A stretch of 7,204 nucleotides of DNA from assembly GCA_003150515.1 (NCBI GenBank), contig QALW01000046.1, forward strand, positions 1 through 7,204, in the 5' to 3' direction. Origin of the DNA: Selenomonadales bacterium. Its GTDB lineage: Bacteria > Bacillota > Clostridia > Christensenellales > QALW01. A program made the translations under genes and the position numbers. Below, one piece after another: positions 1-7,176 of the stretch (position 1 is its first letter; each line of letters starts with the position of its first letter). The notes under the pieces are model-generated. The model did not search any database, had not been told where the DNA came from, and saw only the letters and a list, made by a program, of their open reading frames with translations.

Positions 1-324
<324 letters not shown>

Positions 325-418
325 AGCATCAAGCGGCAGCAGAGCAGAGAAAGAGTCAGTCTTTAGTTGTGAATGAGCAGGAATAGACAAAGTAACAGGG
401 GAGACTCTGATACAATAT

Positions 419-537
419 TTCCGGTGGCAAAGGCAAAGGGGAACCACCTGTACACATGCCGAACACAGAAGTTAAGCCCTTTAGCGCTGATGGTACTTGG
501 CTGGAGACGGCCCGGGAGACGATGTCGCTGCCGGTTT
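419..537 (+). rRNA. rrf: 5S ribosomal RNA
   Basis: The conserved core of bacterial 5S rRNA is unmistakable: CCACCTGT, then CATGCCGAACACAGAAGTTAAGC around 455-477, then the GATGGTACTTGG helix and GGAGACGGCCCGGGAGA of helix IV and loop E. Helix I closes between CCGGTGGC (421-428) and GCTGCCGG (527-534), with two G-U pairs. The length of about 117 nt fits the family. The ends are estimated from that helix; AATA at 414-417 and TATT at 539-542 could extend it in the precursor. The RNA is the central-protuberance component of the large subunit and is co-transcribed with 23S. Confidence 0.95.
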
Positions 538-543
538 CTATTT

Positions 544-578
544 AAAAAGGACAGAACTAATGGTTCTGTCCTTTTTTT
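544..578 (+). terminator. Rho-independent terminator of the rRNA operon
   Basis: GGACAGAAC (549-557) pairs perfectly with GTTCTGTCC (563-571) around a 5-nt loop. The stem is flanked by five A before it and seven T after it, so it can extend to about 14 bp. The structure begins within 10 nt of the 5S end. It is a textbook intrinsic terminator and should separate rRNA transcription from the downstream cell-shape genes. The flanking A and T runs would also let it work weakly on the opposite strand. Confidence 0.93.
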
Positions 579-684
579 CTAATCAAATTAAATGCGGAAT
601 AAAACAATATTATTTTAACCAATATGCTCTGATGGAAAGGGCGTATAATACTTCTGTTCCGCAGTAAATTGTTGATAACTTGTA

Positions 685-713
685 TTGAGCGAACGGGCAA
701 TATATGCTATAAT
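685..713 (+). promoter_or_regulatory. Housekeeping-sigma promoter for the mre operon
   Basis: TTGAGC (685-690) and a perfect TATAAT (708-713) are separated by 17 nt, the optimal spacing. TGC directly before the -10 makes it an extended -10 element (TGnTATAAT). Transcription should start near 719-721, giving a leader of about 120 nt before mreB. The promoter sits after the rRNA terminator and is the only strong candidate in the gap, so it is probably the main promoter for mreB through the downstream genes. This is inferred from consensus only. Confidence 0.75.
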
Positions 714-769
714 AAAATCCGGGTAATTTTGTAAACGATTTTAAAATGGTTCTGGTAATATATGCGCTG

Positions 770-830
770 CGCGTGGATATTATAGTCATTATTGCGGAAT
801 ATATATTACACAGATAAATATATATGCGCG
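770..830 (+). promoter_or_regulatory. Possible leader stem touching the mreB ribosome binding site
   Basis: Bases 770-780 can pair with 820-830 across a 39-nt loop: ten pairs (two of them G-U) and one G-A mismatch at 776/824. The 3' arm ends at G830, the first G of the Shine-Dalgarno sequence GGAGG (830-834). The stem would therefore lie directly against the mreB ribosome binding site and could modulate initiation. I recognise no known riboswitch or protein-leader class here. The lower half is A-T pairs, so stability is modest and the fold could be fortuitous. Confidence 0.3.
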
Positions 831-839
831 GAGGTATGT

Positions 840-1868
840 ATGAGTTTTTTTAACAGAGATTTGGGAATAGATTTGGGGACGGCTAATACTCTTGTTTATA
901 TGAAAGGGAGAGGCATAATAATAAGGGAACCCAGCGTTGTGGCCGTAAGAATCAGGGGCAATCGCAAGGAGGTGCTGGCAGTCGGGGAGACGGCTAAAAA
1001 TATGATAGGCCGCACGCCCGGGGATATAGTGGCGGTTAAGCCTTTAAGAGACGGAGTTATTGCCGATTATGAAATAACTGAGCAGATGCTTTCAGATATT
1101 ATACGCCGCGCTTTGCCGCGGGGTTTTTCTCTAACCAAGACGAGAGTTATCATTTGCGTTCCCTGCGGAGTTACTGAAGTTGAGCGCCGCGCGGTTGAAG
1201 ACGCGACAAGAGAAGCGGGCGCGCGTTTTGTTGAAATTCTGCCCGAGCCCATGGCCAGTGCTTTAGGCGCCGGGCTGCCTGTTAATGAGCCTTCAGGCAG
1301 CATGATAGTGGATATAGGGGGCGGTTCCAGTGAAATGGCGGTTATTTCTATGGGCGGAATAGTGGTATCCCGTTCTCTGCGCATGGCGGGAAATAAGCTG
1401 GACGAGGCTATTGTTAATTATGTTAAGCGGGAATTTAATCTTGCTATTGGAGAGCGTACGGCCGAAGAAATCAAGATGAATATAGGCTCTGCTTATCCCT
1501 CCGGCGAAGAAAAGACCATGGATATCAGAGGCCGGGATCTGATTTCCGGGCTGCCTAAAACTCTGACTATAACTTCTGCGCATGTGCGCGAGGCGCTGCG
1601 TGAATCTTTAGTGGCAATAGTGGACGGAATAAAGAACACTTTGGAGGATACTCCTCCTGAACTGGCGGCTGATATTATGGAGCGGGGCATTGTTCTGGCA
1701 GGCGGAGGCGCGCTGCTTAAGGGGCTGGATATGCTGGTTAAATATGAGACGGGCATGCCGGTTTATGTTGCGGATGATCCCTTGGACTGCGTGGTGCTGG
1801 GCGCGGGCAAGGCTCTTGAAAATATAGATACTCTGCAAAGGAGCAGCCGCAAGGGCGATTATTATTGA
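840..1868 (+). CDS. mreB: Rod-shape-determining protein MreB (actin-like)
   Basis: This 342-residue protein has the usual length for MreB. It is the actin-like ATPase that forms membrane-bound filaments and orients elongasome movement around the cell. The nucleotide-binding signatures are in order: phosphate-1 loop DLGTANTLVY (11-20), EPMA with the presumed catalytic Glu136, phosphate-2 DIGGGSSE (158-165), and the adenosine motif GIVLAGGGALLKGLD (283-297). Phosphate-2 has Ser163-Ser164 where most MreBs have Thr-Thr, and 106-111 reads CVPCGV where CVPSGI is usual. The ATG at 840 is preferred over an in-frame TTG at 792 because GGAGG (830-834) lies 5 nt upstream of it and the alignable sequence begins at MSFFNRDLGIDLG. 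The paralogues Mbl and MreBH are possible, but adjacency to mreC and mreD favours MreB itself. Confidence 0.96.
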   Translation: MSFFNRDLGIDLGTANTLVYMKGRGIIIREPSVVAVRIRGNRKEVLAVGETAKNMIGRTPGDIVAVKPLRDGVIADYEITEQMLSDIIRRALPRGFSLTKTRVIICVPCGVTEVERRAVEDATREAGARFVEILPEPMASALGAGLPVNEPSGSMIVDIGGGSSEMAVISMGGIVVSRSLRMAGNKLDEAIVNYVKREFNLAIGERTAEEIKMNIGSAYPSGEEKTMDIRGRDLISGLPKTLTITSAHVREALRESLVAIVDGIKNTLEDTPPELAADIMERGIVLAGGGALLKGLDMLVKYETGMPVYVADDPLDCVVLGAGKALENIDTLQRSSRKGDYY

Positions 1869-1895
1869 GGATCGCGCCGGAAAGCGTAGGCATGA

Positions 1896-2753
1896 ATGAA
1901 GAGTAAAAATAAAAAGAGAAATAAGATAATAAAGACGGTTGTCGCTTCTGTGGCGGTATTTATAATTCTTTTGCTGCTGATGTTCAATAGCGGCATAGGC
2001 TTTTTGCGTCAAATTTCCGGATATATAGTGATTCCCGTGCAGAGCGGGCTAAGCGCGGCTTTTAAGGGAATAGGCGATTTTTTCACGGGCTTTGCCGATA
2101 ACGTCCGGATGAAACAGGAGCAGCAGGAGCTGATTGCCGAAGCGGAGCAAAAGCAGCTTTATGAGCAGCAGCTTAAGGACGCGCTGCTGGAAAACGAGCG
2201 TCTCCGAGAGCTTTTAGGGGAACAGAACAATTATCCGGACACTCAGTTTATATATGCCGATGTGATTCTTAAGAATGTGGATTCGTATTCCTCTACTTAC
2301 ACTTTGAATAAAGGCAGCAGGGACGGAGTGCAAAAGGATATGGTGGTGGTGGCCATAGGCGGCCTGGCCGGCAGGATTATAGAGGTAACGGATACATATT
2401 GCGTTATGCTTTCTATAATAGACAGCCGGAGCTCTGTGCCCGGTATAGTGGAGAGCAGCCGGGATACGGGCATAGTTAAGGGCATGGCGCAGACCGGACA
2501 GGTGCAGTCTGCGTGCGAGATGTCCAATATGCCTATGGAGGTTAAGACCGTGCCGGGGGATAAAGTGGTTACTTCGGGCATGGGAGGGGTTTTTCCTAAG
2601 GGGATAGTAATAGGAGAGATTGTAGAAGTGACGGCGGGGGATACTCAGCTGGACACCAATGCGCAGATAGTTCCGGCCGTGGATTTTGACCATTTGGAGC
2701 ATGTGCTTATTATTCAGGAGACGCGTACTCTGGACAGTATCGGAGAAGAATGA
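1896..2753 (+). CDS. mreC: Rod-shape-determining protein MreC
   Basis: MreC is the bitopic elongasome protein that links MreB and MreD to PBP2 and is thought to activate PBP2. The 285 residues show a basic cytoplasmic tail (1-13), one membrane span (about 14-30), an extracytoplasmic coiled coil rich in Glu, Gln and Leu (about 70-108) that would drive dimerisation, then the two-barrel beta domain (about 118-273). Family hallmarks are KGSRDGVQKDMVV (139-151), PGDKVVTSGMGGVFPKGIVIG (220-240) and the closing AVDFDHLEHVLII (261-273). The gene begins 27 nt after mreB and is preceded only by a weak AGG (1888-1890). A competing out-of-frame ATG at 1892 opens a four-codon frame, so initiation here may be inefficient. 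The last 4 nt overlap mreD. Confidence 0.95.
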   Translation: MKSKNKKRNKIIKTVVASVAVFIILLLLMFNSGIGFLRQISGYIVIPVQSGLSAAFKGIGDFFTGFADNVRMKQEQQELIAEAEQKQLYEQQLKDALLENERLRELLGEQNNYPDTQFIYADVILKNVDSYSSTYTLNKGSRDGVQKDMVVVAIGGLAGRIIEVTDTYCVMLSIIDSRSSVPGIVESSRDTGIVKGMAQTGQVQSACEMSNMPMEVKTVPGDKVVTSGMGGVFPKGIVIGEIVEVTAGDTQLDTNAQIVPAVDFDHLEHVLIIQETRTLDSIGEE

Positions 2754-3286
2754 GAAGATTTATTATAACTTTGTTTTCGATAATTCTGGTTATATTGCAG
2801 CTTTATCTTTCCCCCGTTATATCCATAGCGGGCTATGCGCCTGATTTCGTATTGATTCTTTTGGCAGTGCTGAGCGCCAGGGAGAGCCTGGCCACGCTGC
2901 TTATAACGGGCGTCGCGGCGGGAGCGGTTATAGATCTTACCACCGCGGGGGGGACTTTTATCAATACTGCGGTTTACTTTATCGGCGCTCTTATATGCGC
3001 GCTTCACCGCTATATACAGATTAAGGGGGCAGGCTTTTTAAATGCGTCCGTTTATGCTTTTATAAGCGCCGCGGCAAAATATTTCATAATTATGTTTGCT
3101 CTGTATATAGTTAAAATTGAAACCGGTCTGTCCCTGATTATATTTTTCGCCAATATCCCGGCTATGATATACAGCGCTTTGGCGGCCGTGCCTTTTTATG
3201 AACTTTTTGAGCTTATCAGTAAATTTAAATTTATGCGGGAGGAAAAAGAGGATCGGGTAATAATGAGCTCGCCATTTTTTAAATAA
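2750..3286 (+). CDS. mreD: Rod-shape-determining protein MreD
   Basis: This 178-residue, very hydrophobic protein has about five to six predicted membrane spans (roughly 3-20, 31-42, 46-62, 72-86, 97-120 and 127-148) and a charged cytoplasmic tail. MreD is the integral-membrane elongasome subunit and works with MreC. The segment GAVIDLTTAGGTFINTAVYF (58-77) resembles the conserved G-x-x-x-DL...G-x-N motif of the family. Sequence conservation in MreD is low, so the call rests on topology, this motif, size and position between mreC and PBP2. The start overlaps the mreC stop as ATGA, with GGAG (2742-2745) inside the mreC end, which points to translational coupling. Confidence 0.92.
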   Translation: MRRFIITLFSIILVILQLYLSPVISIAGYAPDFVLILLAVLSARESLATLLITGVAAGAVIDLTTAGGTFINTAVYFIGALICALHRYIQIKGAGFLNASVYAFISAAAKYFIIMFALYIVKIETGLSLIIFFANIPAMIYSALAAVPFYELFELISKFKFMREEKEDRVIMSSPFFK

Positions 3287-3298
3287 CGGAGAATACTG

Positions 3299-5764
3299 AT
3301 GAAAATTATATGGAATTATGACAACAGAAAAAGGAAAAAGGTGGATAAGAGAAGCCTGATATGCTTAGGGGCTTTTGTTATGGCGTTTGTTGTGCTGATT
3401 GTCACCCTTTTTGATATGCAGATTCTTAACGGGAGCTCATATGCAAACAGCGCTGTTACACGGAAAACGCGCACTTTGACAGTACCTGGGACCAGAGGCA
3501 AAATCCTGGATTCCAACGGCATACCTTTGGCTGTGGATGAGAAAATATATAAGATTGAGTTTTACAGGGATTATAATACCGCCGCCCAGCGGGAAATGTA
3601 TACAAATTCCATAATAAAAGCCATTGAAATTATTGAAAGAAACGGCCATTCCATAGAAAACAGCTTTGCCATTGCCGAGCAGAACGGCGAATACGTTATG
3701 AATTGGGGAAATGTCAGCGCCGAAACGGCCGCAACCAGAGAAAACCGCTGGCGTCAGGATTTTTATTTCAATAATAACGAAACGCCCGAAGAAATGTATC
3801 TGGCGCTGAGAGAAAAATATCATATTCCTGAAAGCATGGGAGACGAACAGGCTTTTAAGGTGCTTGCAATATGGCAGGACAGCGTGCAGAATTATTATGT
3901 TTCCCGTTCAATCGTAGTGGCTAAAAACGTGTCTGAGGAGACTGTGGCCGAAATAGAGAGCTATAGCTATGAGCTGCCCGGATTTACTATAAATGAAGCT
4001 ACAGGGCGTCTTTATCCTCAGGGAGAGACGGCGGCTCATGTCATAGGATATATGGGCCGGATATCGGCATCCGACCGCAATTACATAGACGAATACGGAT
4101 ATTCGGCGGACGACACGCTGGGAGTTTACGGCGTAGAGCGCATAATGGAATTATATCTTACCGGGAACGGCACTGCGCGCAGCGGCAAAAGGATGGTGGA
4201 AGTGGCCAGCTCGGGCCGTATACTCCGCGAGCTGTCATATACTTCGCCCAAACAGGGAGACGACGTATATTTAACTATTGATATTAATTTACAGAAGGTG
4301 GCCGAACAGGCGCTTAAGGAAAATATAGAGATGATAGCCGCTCAGCAGCTGGAGGATTATAATAAGCGGCTGGAATATTATCAGGCTATAGAAAAGGATA
4401 TGGGACGCAAAATTAATTTTGCGTCAGAGGGCGCCGCGGTGGTGATGGATATAAACAGCGGGGCTGTGCTGGCTATGGCCAGCTATCCTTCATATGATAT
4501 TAATTTATTTGCTCAGGGCATATCCCAGGAAGATTTTAACGCGCTGCTGGAGGATAAGCGCAGCCCGCTTACCAATAAAGCGATCTCCTCCACCAGCATG
4601 CCCGGCTCCATATTCAAGATGGTTACGGCTACGGCCGGACTTATGGAAGGGGGCATAAGCCTGGACGGGACTATTACCTGCGAGGGCGCCTATACCAAAT
4701 ATGGAGAAAGCGACGCTCCGAGCTGCTGGTATTGGCGCGATTACGGCAGAAAGCATGGAGCTATTGACGTTTCAGAGGCCATAGAGGTTTCCTGCAACTA
4801 TTTCTTCTATGAAGTGGCCGACCGGGTGGGCATAGAGGGCATTCGCAAATGGGCGGGCAATTACGGTCTGCTCAGCAAGACTAATATAGAGCTGTCCAAT
4901 GAAGCCGTGGGGCAGGTGGGCAATCAGGAAATTCTTTATGATTCAACAAAGCCCGTAACAGAACAGGCGACTAATATGCCCAGAATTTATTATAACAGTA
5001 TCAGACGCACTTTATTGGAATGCGCGGAGAATTCCGGAATAGAGCTGACGGACGAGCAAATAAACGACGCTATGGACAGAATTATGCAGTTTACCAATAT
5101 TCCCTATGCCGACAGGCTGGGCGCGATCCGCGATTTGCTTTACGGCGAGCTGGGGATGTCCTATGCTTTGGTGTATTGGGAGGTAAGCTATACAATCCGC
5201 GATTATCTGGGCGATTTAGTATGGACGCCCATACGCACTATCGCCACGGGCATAGGGCAGGGCATAACTACCGTTACGCCTATAGCGGTAGCCAGATATA
5301 TTTCCGCGCTTGTAAACGGCGGCACGGTTTATGACGCGCATGTTGTGCAGAAGGTTTTGGACAGCAAGGGCAATACCGTTTACGAGACCGAGCCGGTTGT
5401 ATATAATCAGCTTAATGTAAACGACGAATATCTCAACGCCATCAAAGAGGGCATGAAGGACGTTATTTCAGGCGAGGACGCCACTACTGCAACCAGACAG
5501 TTTGAGGACTGCATATATAAAGACCAATTGGGCGGCAAAACGGGCACAGCTCAGGTTAATAATATAAACCTGGAAAACAACTCGTGGTTTGTTGCGTTTG
5601 CGCCCTATGACAAGCCGGAAATAGCCATAGTGGTATTCATCCCCAGCGGATATGCCGGCGGATATTCGGGTTATACAGTCAGGGTTATAGCCGAACATTA
5701 TCTGGATCAAAAATATAACACTCAGACGGACGAAGTGCCTGAAAAGGACAGCATAGTTTATTAA
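3299..5764 (+). CDS. mrdA: Penicillin-binding protein 2, class B transpeptidase of the elongasome
   Basis: PBP2 cross-links peptidoglycan during lateral wall growth. The 821 residues comprise a short basic cytoplasmic tail, a membrane anchor (about 20-39), an N-terminal pedestal domain starting at TRGKILDSNGIPLA (65-78), and a C-terminal transpeptidase domain. The three penicilloyl-transferase motifs are intact: S437-I-F-K440 (acylated serine), S498-C-N500 and K747-TGT750. LYPQGETAAHVIGYMGRI (238-255) is the conserved pedestal-linker region. The protein is long: S498 and K747 are 249 residues apart, and about 90 residues (roughly 548-640) appear to be an insertion before GIGQGITTVTPIAVA (651-665). 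The ATG lies 12 nt after mreD, with GGAG at 3288-3291. The symbol could equally be pbpA. Divisome PBP2 homologues (ftsI/spoVD) are less likely given the mreBCD context and absence of a PASTA domain. Confidence 0.94.
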   Translation: MKIIWNYDNRKRKKVDKRSLICLGAFVMAFVVLIVTLFDMQILNGSSYANSAVTRKTRTLTVPGTRGKILDSNGIPLAVDEKIYKIEFYRDYNTAAQREMYTNSIIKAIEIIERNGHSIENSFAIAEQNGEYVMNWGNVSAETAATRENRWRQDFYFNNNETPEEMYLALREKYHIPESMGDEQAFKVLAIWQDSVQNYYVSRSIVVAKNVSEETVAEIESYSYELPGFTINEATGRLYPQGETAAHVIGYMGRISASDRNYIDEYGYSADDTLGVYGVERIMELYLTGNGTARSGKRMVEVASSGRILRELSYTSPKQGDDVYLTIDINLQKVAEQALKENIEMIAAQQLEDYNKRLEYYQAIEKDMGRKINFASEGAAVVMDINSGAVLAMASYPSYDINLFAQGISQEDFNALLEDKRSPLTNKAISSTSMPGSIFKMVTATAGLMEGGISLDGTITCEGAYTKYGESDAPSCWYWRDYGRKHGAIDVSEAIEVSCNYFFYEVADRVGIEGIRKWAGNYGLLSKTNIELSNEAVGQVGNQEILYDSTKPVTEQATNMPRIYYNSIRRTLLECAENSGIELTDEQINDAMDRIMQFTNIPYADRLGAIRDLLYGELGMSYALVYWEVSYTIRDYLGDLVWTPIRTIATGIGQGITTVTPIAVARYISALVNGGTVYDAHVVQKVLDSKGNTVYETEPVVYNQLNVNDEYLNAIKEGMKDVISGEDATTATRQFEDCIYKDQLGGKTGTAQVNNINLENNSWFVAFAPYDKPEIAIVVFIPSGYAGGYSGYTVRVIAEHYLDQKYNTQTDEVPEKDSIVY

Positions 5765-5785
5765 TCAGAGGGAGAGACGGGAAGA

Positions 5786-6937
5786 ATGGAATACAGGGAA
5801 TATGCGGCGGGCACCAGGATTTCCGCGCTGGGCTTCGGCTGCATGAGGCTGCCTGAAATAGAGAAAAACGGTTCATGGTATATAGATGATGAAAAGGCGC
5901 TTCCTCTTTTAAGGGAGGCGGCGAGGCTGGGCGTAAATTATTTTGATACTGCGCCCGGATACTGCCATACAAACAGCGAGATAAGCGTGGGCAGGGCTCT
6001 CAAGCCTATAAGGCCGCAGGTGTATATCTCCACTAAAATTTCCATGGACGACATATCCTGCCGGGACGATTATTTTCGCATGCTTGAAAAAAGCCTCTCC
6101 CGTTTGGACACTCCATATATTGATTTTTATCATTTCTGGGGCATAAATAAAGAGGTTTTTGACGCGAAAATTCTTAAATATGATTTGCTGGGAGCGGCTG
6201 CGGAAGCAAAAGAGCAGGGATTGATAAGACATATTTCCTTTTCCTTTCATGATAAGCCCGAATACATTAAATATATAATTGATACAGCGCAGATAATGGA
6301 GAGCATGCTTGTGCAATATAATCTCCTGGACAGAAGCAATGAAGAGATGATAGCCTATGCCAGAAAAAAGGGGCTGGGCGTGGCGGCTATGGGCCCGGTG
6401 GGCGGAGGGCGGCTTGCGGCTCCGGCGGATCTTTATACGCGTTTGAGCGGAAAGCCGCCTATAGCCACCTACGAGTTGGCTTTCCGCTTTGTGCTGGGCA
6501 ATTCGGATATAAGCTGCGCGCTTTCAGGCATGGAAAATTTGGATATGCTGAATAAGAACGTGGATATTACAAATAAATGCGGCGAGACTGCCCGCCGGGA
6601 ATGGGAGCAGCTTGCTCAGGCGGAAAAGCAGCTTAGAAAATTCAACGAATTATACTGCACGGGCTGCGCGTATTGTCAGCCATGTCCTGCCGGCATAGAT
6701 ATTCCCAGGATTTTTCAGCTTTATACATATCATAACGTATACGGCTTGAACGAATACGCCAGGGAACAGTATATGAAATATGCTGAAAATAAAAGCACTA
6801 TTAAGGATTGCATCGGCTGCGGCAGATGCGAACATAAATGCCCCCAAAAGCTGCATATAAGAAGAGAACTGGCTATGGTTGACCAGCTTTTTGAGCCTTC
6901 TTCGGATTTAAAGCAGACGCGGGCCGCGGAAGATTAA
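5786..6937 (+). CDS. Aldo/keto reductase with C-terminal 4Fe-4S dicluster domain
   Basis: This 383-residue protein has an aldo/keto reductase TIM barrel (about 1-265) fused to a ferredoxin-like tail, an architecture known as a predicted oxidoreductase family in anaerobes (COG1453 type). Barrel landmarks are ALGFGCMRLP (14-23), NYFDTAPGY (51-59, with Asp54 and Tyr59), YISTK (80-84, with Lys84) and the cofactor-side ALSGMENLDML (245-255). The canonical catalytic His position within DFYHFWGIN appears to be Trp118. The tail carries CX2CX2CX2CP (Cys291, 294, 297, 300) and CX2CX2CX3CP (Cys342, 345, 348, 352), enough ligands for two 4Fe-4S clusters. Substrate and electron partner are unknown. The gene starts 21 nt after PBP2, behind GGGAGAG (5770-5776) and GGGAAG (5779-5784), so it is probably in the same transcript. 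No signal peptide is visible, so it should be cytoplasmic. Confidence 0.9.
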   Translation: MEYREYAAGTRISALGFGCMRLPEIEKNGSWYIDDEKALPLLREAARLGVNYFDTAPGYCHTNSEISVGRALKPIRPQVYISTKISMDDISCRDDYFRMLEKSLSRLDTPYIDFYHFWGINKEVFDAKILKYDLLGAAAEAKEQGLIRHISFSFHDKPEYIKYIIDTAQIMESMLVQYNLLDRSNEEMIAYARKKGLGVAAMGPVGGGRLAAPADLYTRLSGKPPIATYELAFRFVLGNSDISCALSGMENLDMLNKNVDITNKCGETARREWEQLAQAEKQLRKFNELYCTGCAYCQPCPAGIDIPRIFQLYTYHNVYGLNEYAREQYMKYAENKSTIKDCIGCGRCEHKCPQKLHIRRELAMVDQLFEPSSDLKQTRAAED

Positions 6938-7010
6938 ATAAATTGAGGAAGGGCTGCGTTTATTTAATGCATAAAGCGGCGGGATGATAATTTTTAGAGT
7001 ATAGTGACGG

Positions 7011-7033
7011 AGACGCGGCCAAAATCCGCGTCT
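7011..7033 (+). terminator. Probable intrinsic terminator after the reductase gene
   Basis: AGACGCGG (7011-7018) pairs perfectly with CCGCGTCT (7026-7033) around a 7-nt loop, 74 nt after the reductase stop codon. The following tract (TTCTAATTTCTTT) is T-rich but interrupted, so termination may be incomplete. The G+C-rich stem stands out against AT-rich surroundings. It would end the mreB-to-reductase transcript. Confidence 0.65.
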
Positions 7034-7147
7034 TTCTAATTTCTTTGCGATTCTGAAACGCGCTTGCTTTTTATTTATAATATTTTTCTGACGCAGCGAT
7101 GAGGCGTTTGCTTGGATAAAAATCATGCGGAAATTATCAATTTTTAC

Positions 7148-7176
7148 TTGCAAAAAAATATATTTAGGGATATTAT
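7148..7176 (+). promoter_or_regulatory. Possible promoter for a gene beyond the window
   Basis: TTGCAA (7148-7153) and TATTAT (7171-7176) are 17 nt apart and read rightward. The sequence is very AT-rich, so such matches occur by chance. The window ends in GGGG only 28 nt after the -10, where a ribosome binding site could begin. From 7034 to the end I see no coding sequence on either strand that I can support. Confidence 0.35.

Noticed and set aside
325..418. Possible tRNA in the 23S-5S spacer
   Set aside because: No T-loop GGTTCRA or acceptor-stem arrangement is present; the spacer is only about 95 nt and does not fold as a cloverleaf by eye.
373..582. Open frame of 69 codons on the + strand
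   Set aside because: It lies across the 5S rRNA and its terminator; the encoded peptide resembles nothing and is explained by the RNA gene.
644..649. Perfect TATAAT upstream of the called mre promoter
   Set aside because: No acceptable -35 is present at 16-18 nt upstream and no TGn extension is present; the 685-713 pair is much better.
792..839. TTG start giving MreB a 16-residue N-terminal extension
   Set aside because: There is no ribosome binding site before the TTG, whereas GGAGG is ideally placed for the ATG at 840, where recognisable MreB sequence begins.
836..853. Out-of-frame ATG and five-codon frame at the mreB start
   Set aside because: It lies 1 nt after GGAGG, too close for initiation; it is a by-product of the TATGTATG sequence.
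1608..2702. Long antisense frames opposite mreB and mreC (134 and 162 codons)
   Set aside because: They are mirror frames of strongly conserved genes, rich in His and Arg from antisense codon bias, with no domain I recognise.
7076..7081. TATAAT in the AT-rich tail
   Set aside because: No -35 at a suitable distance; a match of this kind is expected by chance in such composition.
6908..7153. 81-codon open frame on the - strand
   Set aside because: It overlaps the reductase 3' end and the terminator hairpin, has no recognisable ribosome binding site, and its translation looks like random low-complexity sequence.
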